In this document: positions 8,024 through 16,396 of the stretch, piece after piece
How the letters are laid out: every line of letters starts with the position of its first letter
How positions within the stretch are numbered: the first letter of the stretch is position 1
Assembly: GCA_945878745.1 (NCBI GenBank)
Contig: CAMDVY010000003.1
Coordinates: forward strand, 1-26,811
Source: Klebsiella pneumoniae
GTDB lineage: Bacteria; Pseudomonadota; Gammaproteobacteria; Pseudomonadales; Azotimanducaceae
Length of the DNA stretch: 26,811 bases
Direction: 5' to 3'
Notes under the pieces: generated by a model
Told to the model about the DNA's origin: nothing
Seen by the model: the letters and a program-made list of their open reading frames with translations, nothing else
The model's database searches: none
Program-made: the position numbers and the translations under genes

Positions 8024-8053
8024 GGTTGGTCTAACGCCGGTTGGTCTAACGCC
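8024..8053. repeat. 15-bp perfect tandem duplication across the pilU stop
   Basis: GGTTGGTCTAACGCC occurs twice back to back (8024-8038 and 8039-8053) between the convergent ruvX and pilU genes. The second copy contains the pilU stop codon and its last two codons. The unit is a multiple of three, so the first copy repeats the stop in the same frame. It looks like a recent slippage duplication. Confidence 0.9.
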
Positions 8054-9191
8054 GATAGTTCAGTTGGGTCGCGACAGGCTCGGCCTCAAGCCGCAAACCT
8101 TCGACCGCAGCAAGCGGATTCTGGCTGGCATCCGCGCCCAGCTTGATCATGAGCCGCAAATCATTTGGCGAGTCGGCATGCAGTAATGCCGCCTCATAGG
8201 TAATTTCTCCCTGAGAATACAGCTCGTAGAGCGCATGGTCGAAGGTCTGCATACCCTGCTCGCGCGATTTGGTCATCAACGCCTTCATCAGATGGACTTC
8301 TGCCTTGCGAATGTGATCCGCTGCCAAGGGCGTGTTGATGAGAACTTCGATCGCTGCGCGGCGACCCTGTCCATCCACAGTGGGTACGAGCTGCTGGGCA
8401 ACCATCGCTCGGAGGTTCAGTGACAAGTCCATCCACACCTGCGTATGCCGATCGCTCGGGAAGAAATGGATGATCCGATCAAGCGCCTGGTTGGCGTTGT
8501 TAGCGTGCAGCGTACACAGACACAGGTGACCGGTCTCCGCAAAAGTAAGCGCGTGCTCCATGGTCTCCCGCGAGCGCACTTCGCCAATCATGATCACATC
8601 CGGAGCCTGGCGCAGCACGTTTTTCAGCGCGATCTCGAAGGAGTCCGTGTCCACCCCGACTTCGCGTTGTGTGACCACACAACCCTTGTGCTGGTGAATG
8701 AATTCAATCGGGTCTTCGATGCTGACGATATGGCCTGTGGAGTTTTCGTTCCGATGACCAATCATCGCCGCCAGTGACGTTGACTTGCCGGTACCGGTGG
8801 CGCCGACAAAGACGATCAGCCCACGTTTGGTCATGGCCAGATCCTTGATGATGGGCGGCAGACCCAGATCATCGACTTTCGGAATGTTCACTTCGATGCG
8901 TCGCAGGACCATGCCCACCAGGTTGCGCTGGTAAAAGGCACTGACGCGAAATCGTCCTACGCCTGAGGTGTTGATCGCGAAGTTGCACTCATGTGTGGCC
9001 TGGAACGCCTCCTGCTGATCCCGGTTCATCACGCCATACACCAAATCGCGCGCTTGTTCCGGTGCTAACGCGTTTCTCCCGACTGCATGCAATTCGCCAT
9101 TGACCTTGATCATGGGCGGCTTGCCAGCCGTCACGAAAAGGTCCGAAGCGCCCTTCTCTACAACCAGCTTCAGCAGTTTTTCGAATTCCAC
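8046..9191 (-). CDS. pilU: PilU, type IV pilus retraction ATPase accessory to PilT
   Basis: The protein has 381 residues, the usual PilU length. Walker A is GATGTGKST, Walker B lies in VIMIGEVRSRET, and the His box is LCLCTLHANNANQ. PilU-specific features are AFYQRNLVGMVLRRIE, IHQHKGCVVTQREVG, and the C-terminal EITYEAALLHADSPNDLRL. It works on the cytoplasmic side of the pilus machine with PilT to pull the pilus in. The GTG at 9191 overlaps the pilT stop by one base and follows GGAG at about 8 bp. A longer start 27 codons upstream lies inside pilT and adds no family sequence. Confidence 0.95.
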   Translation of the reverse strand: MEFEKLLKLVVEKGASDLFVTAGKPPMIKVNGELHAVGRNALAPEQARDLVYGVMNRDQQEAFQATHECNFAINTSGVGRFRVSAFYQRNLVGMVLRRIEVNIPKVDDLGLPPIIKDLAMTKRGLIVFVGATGTGKSTSLAAMIGHRNENSTGHIVSIEDPIEFIHQHKGCVVTQREVGVDTDSFEIALKNVLRQAPDVIMIGEVRSRETMEHALTFAETGHLCLCTLHANNANQALDRIIHFFPSDRHTQVWMDLSLNLRAMVAQQLVPTVDGQGRRAAIEVLINTPLAADHIRKAEVHLMKALMTKSREQGMQTFDHALYELYSQGEITYEAALLHADSPNDLRLMIKLGADASQNPLAAVEGLRLEAEPVATQLNYRR

Positions 9192-10225
9192 TAGAACAAC
9201 TCCGGGTTCTTGGCTTTCTCGCGAGCAATCTCGCGGGTGATGACCCGCTTTGCCACGAGTTCCTGAAGACACTGATCAAGGGTTTGCATGCCAGCAGCAT
9301 GGCCGGTCTGAATTGCCGAATACATCTGCGCAACTTTGTTTTCTCGAATCAGATTTCTGATGGCAGGTACGCCAATCATGATCTCATGTGCGGCAACACG
9401 ACCGCCGGTGGCGCGTTTCAGCAAAGTCTGTGAGACAACTGCCTGCAACGATTCGGAAAGCTGGGAGCGCACCATATCTTTCTCGGCAGCGGGAAACACG
9501 TCGATGATACGGTCAACGGTTTTTGCAGCCGATGTTGTATGGAGCGTGCCGAAGACAAGGTGACCGGTCTCGGCTGCAGTGAGTGCCAGGCGAATGGTTT
9601 CCAGGTCGCGCATTTCGCCAACCAGGATGATATCCGGGTCCTCCCGCAACGCGGAGCGTAACGCTTCGTTGAAGCCATGCGTGTCGCGATGTACTTCGCG
9701 CTGATTGACGAGGCACTTCTTGCTCTCGTGGACAAACTCGATCGGATCTTCGATGGTCAGAATGTGGTCGTAACGACTGTCGTTGACGAAGTCCACCATG
9801 GCGGCGAGGGTTGTACTCTTGCCGGAACCGGTTGGCCCGGTGACCAGCACCAGCCCTCGAGGCACCATCGATACGTCCTTGAACACCTGGCCCATGCCAA
9901 GGTCTTCCATGCTGAGCACCTTCGACGGGATGGTCCGGAACACCGCACCAGCACCTCGATTCTGATTGAAGGCATTCACACGGAACCGGGCGACACCCGG
10001 CACTTCGAACGAAAAGTCGGTTTCCAGAAATTCTTCGAAATCTTTACGCTGTTTGTCGTTCATGATTTCGTAGATGAGGCCATGCACTTCGCGGTGTTCA
10101 AGCGGTGGCAGGTTGATTCGACGCACGTCGCCATCAACTCGAATCATCGGTGGCAGACCTGCCGACAAATGCAGGTCCGAAGCACCTTGTTTGGCGCTGA
10201 ACGCGAGCAACTCCGTTATATCCAT
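9191..10225 (-). CDS. pilT: PilT, type IV pilus retraction ATPase
   Basis: This 344-residue hexameric ATPase has an N-terminal PAS-like domain (SDLHLSAGLPPMIRVDG), Walker A GPTGSGKST, the Asp box with IEDPIEFVH, Walker B in IILVGEMRDLET, His box LVFGTLHTT, and the PilT hallmark AIRNLIRENK. It depolymerises pilin and drives twitching. pilT-pilU form one operon. An inverted repeat (10243-10258) lies in the leader. The 5' region toward yggS holds an AT-rich stretch at 10318-10334 that could carry a promoter in either direction, but I see no good -35/-10 pair. Confidence 0.97.
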   Translation of the reverse strand: MDITELLAFSAKQGASDLHLSAGLPPMIRVDGDVRRINLPPLEHREVHGLIYEIMNDKQRKDFEEFLETDFSFEVPGVARFRVNAFNQNRGAGAVFRTIPSKVLSMEDLGMGQVFKDVSMVPRGLVLVTGPTGSGKSTTLAAMVDFVNDSRYDHILTIEDPIEFVHESKKCLVNQREVHRDTHGFNEALRSALREDPDIILVGEMRDLETIRLALTAAETGHLVFGTLHTTSAAKTVDRIIDVFPAAEKDMVRSQLSESLQAVVSQTLLKRATGGRVAAHEIMIGVPAIRNLIRENKVAQMYSAIQTGHAAGMQTLDQCLQELVAKRVITREIAREKAKNPELF

Positions 10226-10242
10226 GCGCTGTCCCTGTCTGT

Positions 10243-10258
10243 GGCCAGAAACCTGGCC
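10243..10258 (-). promoter_or_regulatory. Small inverted repeat in the pilT leader
   Basis: GGCCAG and CTGGCC are separated by four bases, about 17 bases upstream of the pilT ATG. In RNA this could form a compact hairpin just before the ribosome-binding region (AGGGA). Function is unproven. Confidence 0.3.
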
Positions 10259-10411
10259 CTTCTGAAATGAGGCATTTGCCGATCCCGCTGGACAGGCGAC
10301 CCATGCTTAGGTACGCAGGTATAGTATTATTACAACCCGACCAGCACCATGACGCACCCGACGCCTCTCGGCCAAGAGCGTCAGAATTGCGAAGCAGTAC
10401 ACACCAGAATC

Positions 10412-11122
10412 ATGTCGTCAGCTACCCCGTCGCTCCAATCTAGCGTGACAGCCGTCAACAGCCGACTTCGCGCGGCGGCGATCGGTGCCGGTCGACCGAC
10501 GAATTCTGTCAGGTTGATTGCCGTAAGCAAGACGCAAGACGCGCAAGCCATCGCCTTGGCACACGCTTGCGGGGTGACAGATTTCGGCGAAAACTACCTG
10601 CAGGAAGCGCTCTCAAAAATACGAGCGTTGGAGGATCTGCCGCTCACTTGGCATTTCATCGGTCGACTTCAGGCCAACAAGACCCGGGACGTCGCCGGCC
10701 ACTTCCAATGGGTTCACACCGTTGATCGCCCGTCGATCATCCGGCGTCTGAACGATCACACGCCCGCCGCACGCCTGCTGCAGATCTGCCTGCAGCTCAA
10801 CGTCGATAGAGATCCAAACAAGGGTGGGCTCGCGGTCGACGACCAGAAAGCCGTTGAGGAGCTCGTGCTGCTGACTCAGACCTGTGATCGGTTGCGGCTG
10901 CGAGGACTCATGACAATTCTTGATGAGACCACGCCTCCTGCGGTCGGTTACGCCCGACTGGCGACGGCGTTTGATCACTTGCGACCGATCGCAGGTGAAC
11001 ATTGGGACACTCTGTCCATGGGGATGAGTGCTGACTTTGAAGCGGCCATTGCGGCAGGGGCAACTCATGTGAGAATTGGCGAGGCCGTGTTTGGTCGGCG
11101 GTTACCGAAAACTGGAGAGTGA
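10412..11122 (+). CDS. yggS: YggS/PLPBP family pyridoxal-phosphate-binding protein
   Basis: This 236-residue PLP homeostasis protein has the fold of alanine racemase without its second domain. The PLP lysine lies in LIAVSKTQ, followed by DFGENYLQEA, WHFIGRLQANK, GLMTI and the phosphate-binding end SMGMSADFEAAIAAGATHVRIG, given here as SMGMSADFEAAI plus GATHVRIG. The family adjusts the free PLP supply rather than catalysing a known reaction. I prefer the ATG at 10412 because it gives the usual length; an in-frame ATG at 10349 would add 21 unconserved residues. Neither start has a strong ribosome-binding site. It is the first gene of the run to hemW and overlaps proC. Confidence 0.93.
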   Translation: MSSATPSLQSSVTAVNSRLRAAAIGAGRPTNSVRLIAVSKTQDAQAIALAHACGVTDFGENYLQEALSKIRALEDLPLTWHFIGRLQANKTRDVAGHFQWVHTVDRPSIIRRLNDHTPAARLLQICLQLNVDRDPNKGGLAVDDQKAVEELVLLTQTCDRLRLRGLMTILDETTPPAVGYARLATAFDHLRPIAGEHWDTLSMGMSADFEAAIAAGATHVRIGEAVFGRRLPKTGE

Positions 11123-11949
11123 TTCTGAACAACGAAAGCGCATTACACGGCAAGATCGTCACCTGCATCGGTGCCGGCAACATGGCCTACAGCCTGTTGA
11201 ACGGACTACTTGGTGCGGGTCATCCAAGCGACCGGCTTCGCGCCGCAGACGTGCTGCCCGCACAGCTTGCGCGATTTACGCCGCTCAATATCGCCACCTA
11301 CTCCAACAACGCCCAGGCGATCGACCAAGCAGACATCATCGTACTGGCGGTAAAGCCGCAGGTTTTGCAAAAGGTACTCGCCGCACTGCCACTGGCAAGC
11401 CATCAACTGCTGATATCCATCGCTGCCGGAATACCGATTCGTACCCTGGAATCCAACTCCCCAGTGCAACAATCCGTCGTGCGTTGCATGCCGAACACGC
11501 CAGCGCTAGTCGGAGCGGGCATATCAGCGCTCTACGCAAATGCAGTCGCTTCCGTCGACCATCGCGCTCAAGCGGAGGCGCTACTACAGAGCGTCGGCAA
11601 GGTGATCTGGGCGGAAGAAGAAAGCCAGCTGGATGCCGTGACCGCCGTATCGGGTAGCGGACCTGCATATTTCTTCTACCTGATGGAAGCAATGGTACGA
11701 GCCGGTGTCGAGCTCGGATTGAGCCGGGACGCCGCCACCCGCCTGACCGTCGAAACCGCATACGGCGCCGCGTTGCTTGCGCGCGATTCAGCACAGGACC
11801 CGGCCACACTGCGCGCCAATGTCACTTCGCCAGGCGGCACCACTGAGCGCGCGCTGGCAATCATGAATGACGCTGGAGTCGCGGATGCTATAGTGCGCGC
11901 TCTGCACGGAGCCGCTCGACGGTCCGCTGAACTCGCGAAGGAATTCTGA
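11119..11949 (+). CDS. proC: Pyrroline-5-carboxylate reductase
   Basis: The 276-residue enzyme reduces pyrroline-5-carboxylate to proline with NAD(P)H. A Rossmann start IGAGNMA lies at 17-23, then AVKPQ, SIAAGIPI, VRCMPNTPALVGAGISALY (split as VRCMPNTPALVG and AGISALY), and the signature SGSGPAYFFYLMEAM with the closing SPGGTTERAL. It begins at GTG inside the yggS stop (GTGA), implying translational coupling. yggS-proC-yggT is a conserved order in gammaproteobacteria. Confidence 0.96.
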   Translation: MILNNESALHGKIVTCIGAGNMAYSLLNGLLGAGHPSDRLRAADVLPAQLARFTPLNIATYSNNAQAIDQADIIVLAVKPQVLQKVLAALPLASHQLLISIAAGIPIRTLESNSPVQQSVVRCMPNTPALVGAGISALYANAVASVDHRAQAEALLQSVGKVIWAEEESQLDAVTAVSGSGPAYFFYLMEAMVRAGVELGLSRDAATRLTVETAYGAALLARDSAQDPATLRANVTSPGGTTERALAIMNDAGVADAIVRALHGAARRSAELAKEF

Positions 11950-11954
11950 CCCCG

Positions 11955-12509
11955 ATGGCCAATGCACTCCGATATCTGATCGAAGTAGTCGTCAGTCTTG
12001 CTACGTTCATTTTTATTGCCAGGTTTCTGATCCAGGCATGTCGGGTTGATTTCTACAATCCGATTTCCCAGGGCTTTGTGAAACTGACCGATCCAATATT
12101 GAAGCCGGTTCGCCTCGTCTTGCCCAGCTATCGCAATCTGGATATTGCGGCGTTTCTGGCTGCGGTTCTCGTTCAGTTCCTCGGGTTCCTCTTGATCAGC
12201 GGTCAAGGGCTGGCTGGATTTGGTTTGCTCTTCGGTTTCGCCAGTTTGCAGATCGTACTTCTCGTGCTGAAGATCCTGCGCTGGAGCATCATCATCATGG
12301 CCATCGTCAGTTTCATCTCACCTGGCAATCCGCATCCAGCACTCCGGTTGCTGGAACAACTCGTGGAGCCGGTCCTGGCACCGGCAAGACGACTGCTGCC
12401 CCCGATGGGCGGCCTGGATCTATCCCCAATCATCGTGATCGTGATCATTGCCATGCTGGAGATGATCTTGCCGGATCTGTACGGTCGATTTGTTGGGTTG
12501 TTTGGTTGA
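11955..12509 (+). CDS. yggT: YggT family integral membrane protein
   Basis: The 184-residue protein carries two YGGT repeats. Each has a membrane segment followed by a conserved N-P-hydrophobic loop: FLIQACRVDFYNPISQGFVK (20 residues) in the first and ISPGNPHPALRLLEQLVEPV in the second, each leading to PILKPVR or VLAPARR. Four to five hydrophobic segments cover most of the chain. Molecular function is not established; family members have been linked to osmotic stress and to respiratory complexes or cell division in different bacteria. It starts 5 bp after proC and overlaps metX. Confidence 0.9.
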   Translation: MANALRYLIEVVVSLATFIFIARFLIQACRVDFYNPISQGFVKLTDPILKPVRLVLPSYRNLDIAAFLAAVLVQFLGFLLISGQGLAGFGLLFGFASLQIVLLVLKILRWSIIIMAIVSFISPGNPHPALRLLEQLVEPVLAPARRLLPPMGGLDLSPIIVIVIIAMLEMILPDLYGRFVGLFG

Positions 12510-13666
12510 AGGACCGGGCATTCGAAGGCGGCGAACTTGGCGTCATCGCGCCACAGGTCTTTCGCCACGACTCATTGTTTCCTCTGCGCAGCGGCGCAAA
12601 TCTGCCCGGTTTCGAGCTGGTGTACGAAACCTATGGTGAACTGAATTCGAAGCGTTCAAACGCTGTACTCATCTGCCATGCACTGTCTGGCCATCACCAC
12701 GCGGCAGGTCTGCATGCTCTGCAGGATGAGAAGCCCGGCTGGTGGAACAACTGCATTGGCCCCGGCAAAGCAATCGATACGAATCGGTTTTTCGTGGTTG
12801 CCCTCAATAATCTCGGCGGCTGCCATGGCAGCACCGGACCGTGTTCGGCCAGACCAGACGGCATAGGGACCTGGGGGCCGGATTTCCCCACAGTTGCTGT
12901 CGAGGACTGGGTACGCAGCCAGGCCCTGTTGGCCGATCACCTGGGGATCGACACATTTGCCGCGGTGATCGGCGGCAGCCTGGGTGGTATGCAGGCGATG
13001 CAATGGAGCATCGATTTCCCTGACCGCGTACGAGCGGCGATCCTCATTGCCAGTGCAGCCAAGCTGACGGCTCAGAACATCGCATTCAATGAAATTGCGC
13101 GCCATGCGATTACCAGTGATCCCCATTTCGTCGCCGGTCGATACCGCGCCACCGGAGAAAACCCGGATGTCGGTCTAGCTCTTGCACGCATGATCGGCCA
13201 CGTCACCTATCTGTCTGCATCGGGCATGGGTCAACGATTCGGTCGTCAACTAAAATCAGGCGACCTCGCGCTGGGACAGGACGTCGAGTTCCAGGTACAG
13301 AGTTACCTGCGCTATCAGGGACAGACGTTTTCCCGACAGTTCGATGCGAACACCTACATTCTGATGACACGGGCTCTGGATCTGTTCGATCCAGCGGCAG
13401 CCTACGGTGATGATCTGGTCAACGCGCTGTCACGCGCCAAAGCGCGGTTTCTGGTTATCGCATTCAGTAGCGATTGGCGATTCTCTGCCGAACGATCTGC
13501 GGAGATCGTCCATGCCCTGGTACGGGCAAAGAAAAAGGTCGTCAGCTCGGTCATCGAGTCAGAGCATGGCCACGATTCGTTCCTCTTGCCCTTGCCTCGC
13601 TACCTGGCTGTCCTTGGCACGTATCTCAAACAGCTACACGAAACCCTGGATCAGCATGCGGCCTGA
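12506..13666 (+). CDS. metX: MetX, homoserine O-acyltransferase (acetyl or succinyl donor)
   Basis: This 386-residue alpha/beta-hydrolase-fold enzyme activates homoserine for methionine synthesis. The nucleophile elbow GGSLGGMQ places Ser at about 158; Asp323 (SSDWRFS) and His356 (EHGHDSFL) complete the triad. ICHALSGHHHAAG and NNLGGCHGSTGP are family hallmarks. MetX enzymes use either acetyl- or succinyl-CoA; Pseudomonas relatives are known to make O-succinylhomoserine, so the donor cannot be assumed. Translation appears to start at TTG overlapping the yggT stop (TTGA); no ATG or GTG lies near the conserved N-terminus. metW overlaps its 3' end. Confidence 0.94.
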   Translation: MKDRAFEGGELGVIAPQVFRHDSLFPLRSGANLPGFELVYETYGELNSKRSNAVLICHALSGHHHAAGLHALQDEKPGWWNNCIGPGKAIDTNRFFVVALNNLGGCHGSTGPCSARPDGIGTWGPDFPTVAVEDWVRSQALLADHLGIDTFAAVIGGSLGGMQAMQWSIDFPDRVRAAILIASAAKLTAQNIAFNEIARHAITSDPHFVAGRYRATGENPDVGLALARMIGHVTYLSASGMGQRFGRQLKSGDLALGQDVEFQVQSYLRYQGQTFSRQFDANTYILMTRALDLFDPAAAYGDDLVNALSRAKARFLVIAFSSDWRFSAERSAEIVHALVRAKKKVVSSVIESEHGHDSFLLPLPRYLAVLGTYLKQLHETLDQHAA

Positions 13667-14252
13667 CCTTTCCATTATCGCGGAGTTGATCAATCCTTCC
13701 GCCAGGGTTCTGGATCTGGGCTGCGGCGAGGGTGAACTCCTCTCCTATCTGCAGGAAAACAAAGGCGTCAACGGCTACGGACTGGATGTTGACCCCACCA
13801 ACATAACGACGTGTATCGCCAAAGGTGTCAACGTTATCGAACACGACCTGGACGCGGGGTTGCAGGATTTTGCCGATGATGCCTTTGACATGGTCGTCAT
13901 GACGGAAACCTTGCAATCGGTTCGTTATCCCGACGCCTTGCTCCGGGAAATGCTGCGCATCGGCAAGGAATGCATCGTGACGTTCCCCAATTTTGCGCAC
14001 TGGAGGTGCCGACTACATCTGGGGTTGTTCGGACAGATGCCGGTTGTACAACATCTTCCTAACAGCTGGTTTGATACGCCAAATATTCGGCTTTGCACGT
14101 TCGATGATTTCGAACGGCTGTGCAGTGAGCATCGTTACCGAATCATTGAGCGATTCGTGGTCGGACCGGACTACCACCAACAGTTCCTCGCCAACCAGAT
14201 GCCTAATCTGTTCGGCACCATCGCGTTTTATCGTCTGGGGCGCAGCTCATGA
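13656..14252 (+). CDS. metW: MetW, methyltransferase-fold partner of MetX
   Basis: The 198-residue protein has an AdoMet-binding fold, with VLDLGCGEGELL as motif I and YGLDVDP as the acidic loop. The MetW-specific stretches are ETLQSVRYPDALLREMLRIG, FPNFAHWRCRLHLGLFGQMP, NSWFDTPNIRLCTFDDFE and PNLFGTIAFYRL. In other proteobacteria MetW binds and activates MetX, which its placement supports. The ATG at 13656 lies 11 bases inside metX. A longer in-frame start at 13407 only reads metX in another frame and is rejected. Confidence 0.95.
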   Translation: MRPDLSIIAELINPSARVLDLGCGEGELLSYLQENKGVNGYGLDVDPTNITTCIAKGVNVIEHDLDAGLQDFADDAFDMVVMTETLQSVRYPDALLREMLRIGKECIVTFPNFAHWRCRLHLGLFGQMPVVQHLPNSWFDTPNIRLCTFDDFERLCSEHRYRIIERFVVGPDYHQQFLANQMPNLFGTIAFYRLGRSS

Positions 14253-14677
14253 CAAAGTGGTGTGTGCTCGTTGCTCTGCTACTGGCCACCACGTCGATTC
14301 GCGCCGAGCAAAAAGTCGTGTTCGAGGACGTGGAAATTCATTTCATCGTTCTGCCGACAACTGATCTCGCGGCGGAAATCGCAGCGCAGTATCAACTGCA
14401 AAGAGCGCCTCGCAGGGGATTCGTGACCGTCTCTATTCTTGCAGCATTGGCTCCGTTCGAAGCTTTGTCAGGAGTTGTTGAAGTCGAAGTGAAGAATCTG
14501 CTCGGGCAGACCAACCACCTGACCATGCGCGAGATCTACGAACCACCTGCAAGATATTATCTTGGAACTTTCGACTATTCCGATGAAGAGACCATGCGCC
14601 TGACAATCAGCGTCACCTTGCCGGATGGGCGATCTCATCGCTTCGAACACAGTCAGAAGATGTACAACGAAGAATGA
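14249..14677 (+). CDS. DUF4426 secreted protein
   Basis: This 142-residue protein begins with a signal peptide (MTKWCVLVALLLATTSIRA, likely cleaved after IRA). It continues as a beta-rich domain with EIHFIVLPTTDL, VTVSILAALAP, a conserved VEVKNLLGQTNHLTMREI (18 residues), YYLGTFDYS and RLTISVTLPDG. This matches the DUF4426 family, found downstream of metW in Pseudomonas-like genomes. It is probably periplasmic; there is no lipobox. Function is unknown. It overlaps metW and rdgB by ATGA at both ends. Confidence 0.85.
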   Translation: MTKWCVLVALLLATTSIRAEQKVVFEDVEIHFIVLPTTDLAAEIAAQYQLQRAPRRGFVTVSILAALAPFEALSGVVEVEVKNLLGQTNHLTMREIYEPPARYYLGTFDYSDEETMRLTISVTLPDGRSHRFEHSQKMYNEE

Positions 14678-15261
14678 ATCGCCGCGTCGTTCTGGCAACG
14701 CGCAACGAAGGCAAGGTCCGCGAGATGCAGGTCCTGTTCGCATCTCTCGACTGGGAGTTGGTCAGCCAGTCATCACTGAAAATTCCGTCAGCACCCGAGA
14801 GCGGAGAGACCTTCATCGAAAATGCGCTAGGCAAAGCCCGTCATGTATCGGCGATCTCCGGGCTGCCAGCGCTCGCCGACGATTCCGGATTGGTTGTCGA
14901 TGCACTGGGCGGTGCGCCGGGTATTTTCTCCGCGCGATACGCAGGACCGCTGGCGACCGATCAGGAAAACAACAAGAAATTGGTGGCCGAATTGCATGGC
15001 GCCAGTGATCGGCGAGCTCATTTTTACTGCGCCCTGGTCTTCCTCCAGCACGCGACACACCCGGCTCCCGTTCTGGCTACCGGGCGTTGGTCGGGACGAA
15101 TAGGGGATTTGCCGGCCGGCGATCAAGGTTTTGGTTATGACCCATTGTTCATTCCGGATGGTGACGTGCTGACCGCAGCTCAATTACCTGCGCACATCAA
15201 GAATGACAGGAGTCACCGCGGGCTTGCGGCACGCGCGCTGCTAGCGTTGCTCGAGTCGTGA
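14674..15261 (+). CDS. rdgB: RdgB/HAM1 family dITP/XTP pyrophosphatase
   Basis: The 195-residue enzyme hydrolyses non-canonical purine nucleoside triphosphates such as dITP and XTP to monophosphates, which keeps them out of DNA. VLATRNEGKVREMQ is the phosphate-binding start, ALADDSGLVVDALGGAPGIFS carries the catalytic Asp (split ALADDSGLVVDAL, GGAPGIFSARYAG), and FGYDPLF, with the SHRGLAARAL end, binds the base. It overlaps its neighbours at both ends (ATGA and GTGA). rdgB-hemW is a common pair. Confidence 0.96.
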   Translation: MNRRVVLATRNEGKVREMQVLFASLDWELVSQSSLKIPSAPESGETFIENALGKARHVSAISGLPALADDSGLVVDALGGAPGIFSARYAGPLATDQENNKKLVAELHGASDRRAHFYCALVFLQHATHPAPVLATGRWSGRIGDLPAGDQGFGYDPLFIPDGDVLTAAQLPAHIKNDRSHRGLAARALLALLES

Positions 15262-16364
15262 TCGCACCACCCCTTGGGATTTACGTGCACTTCCCATGGT
15301 GCGTGAAAAAGTGTCCCTACTGCGATTTCAATTCGCACCCATTGAAAGGCGGACTACCGACAGCTGAGTATCTGCAGGCGTTGCATAAGGATCTGGATCA
15401 TTGGACCCCAACGCTCGAAGACCGACCGATCCACTCGGTTTTTTTTGGGGGCGGCACACCGAGCCTCTTCCCACCCGATGTCTTCGATGCTTTGTTGCGC
15501 CGGTTGGGCACGCCCTCCGTCGAAGTCACAATGGAAGTGAACCCGGGAACTTCAGAATTTCACGCCTTTCCGCGCTACCGCGAAGCGGGGATCAACAGGT
15601 TGTCCTTCGGCGCACAGTCCTTCAACGACGAGAAGCTGGCTGCGTTGGGGCGCATTCATTGCGCTGACGAAACACGCTCCGCGTTTGCGCTCGCGAGGCG
15701 GGCCGGATTTGACAACGTCAATCTGGACATCATGTATGGCTTGCCAAACCAGTCGGTCAACGAGGCGCTTGCCGACCTCGACGCCGCACTCGCCCTTCAA
15801 CCCGAACATCTGAGCTGGTATGAACTCACCCTCGAGCCCAAAACTGAGTTCCATCGTCGGCCACCAACTTTGCCTCGTGAAGAGACCATGTTCGAGATGG
15901 AAGAGCGGGGTTCGGCCATGTTGCGAAGTGCGGGGTTCGAGCGCTACGAAGTATCGGCATGGTCACGCACAGGTTTTGTGTGCCAGCACAATCTCAACTA
16001 CTGGCAGTATGGCGACTATCTCGGGATAGGAGCTGGAGCGCACGGCAAGGTGACGAAGGAAAGCGGAATTACTCGAACGCGAAAGGCTGCGCAACCACGC
16101 CTCTACCTGGAACATCCGGAGCACGTCGAAACGACCGACGTGGAAGTCTCCGCACGCACCGGTGAATTCTTGTTGAACGTCTTGCGCTTGCCAGAGGGTC
16201 TGCCCTGGAACGCCTTCGAGGAAACGACGGGATTGGCATCAGCCCAATATCTGCAGCCGATCTGGAAACAATGGGTTCAGAAAGGCATGTTACGCGCCGA
16301 CCGTATCGCCACGACCCCTCTCGGCTATCGTTATATCGACACCATACTGCAATCGTTCATCTAA
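15258..16364 (+). CDS. hemW: HemW, radical-SAM heme chaperone
   Basis: The 368-residue protein has the radical SAM cluster C15-x3-C19-x2-C22 in YVHFPWCVKKCPYCDFNSH, followed by FFGGGTPSL, VNPGTSEF, GINRLSFGAQSF and DIMYGLPNQ. The residue two after C22 is Phe rather than Cys, as in HemW and unlike the coproporphyrinogen oxidase HemN. The C-terminal HemW winged domain includes EFLLNVLRLPEG. It is thought to deliver heme to membrane proteins. It starts at GTG inside the rdgB stop and ends the plus-strand run, meeting trmB after 32 bp. Confidence 0.95.
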   Translation: MIAPPLGIYVHFPWCVKKCPYCDFNSHPLKGGLPTAEYLQALHKDLDHWTPTLEDRPIHSVFFGGGTPSLFPPDVFDALLRRLGTPSVEVTMEVNPGTSEFHAFPRYREAGINRLSFGAQSFNDEKLAALGRIHCADETRSAFALARRAGFDNVNLDIMYGLPNQSVNEALADLDAALALQPEHLSWYELTLEPKTEFHRRPPTLPREETMFEMEERGSAMLRSAGFERYEVSAWSRTGFVCQHNLNYWQYGDYLGIGAGAHGKVTKESGITRTRKAAQPRLYLEHPEHVETTDVEVSARTGEFLLNVLRLPEGLPWNAFEETTGLASAQYLQPIWKQWVQKGMLRADRIATTPLGYRYIDTILQSFI

Positions 16365-16396
16365 CAAGTGTGGTGCACATGCTCCTGGCCCGCGGC

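Noticed and set aside
10318..10334. AT-rich stretch TATAGTATTATTA as a definite yggS promoter
   Set aside because: A -10-like hexamer is present but no acceptable -35 lies at 16-18 bp on either strand, so I only mention it.
13407..13655. N-terminal extension of metW
   Set aside because: These codons read metX in another frame; the MetW fold begins at the ATG at 13656.
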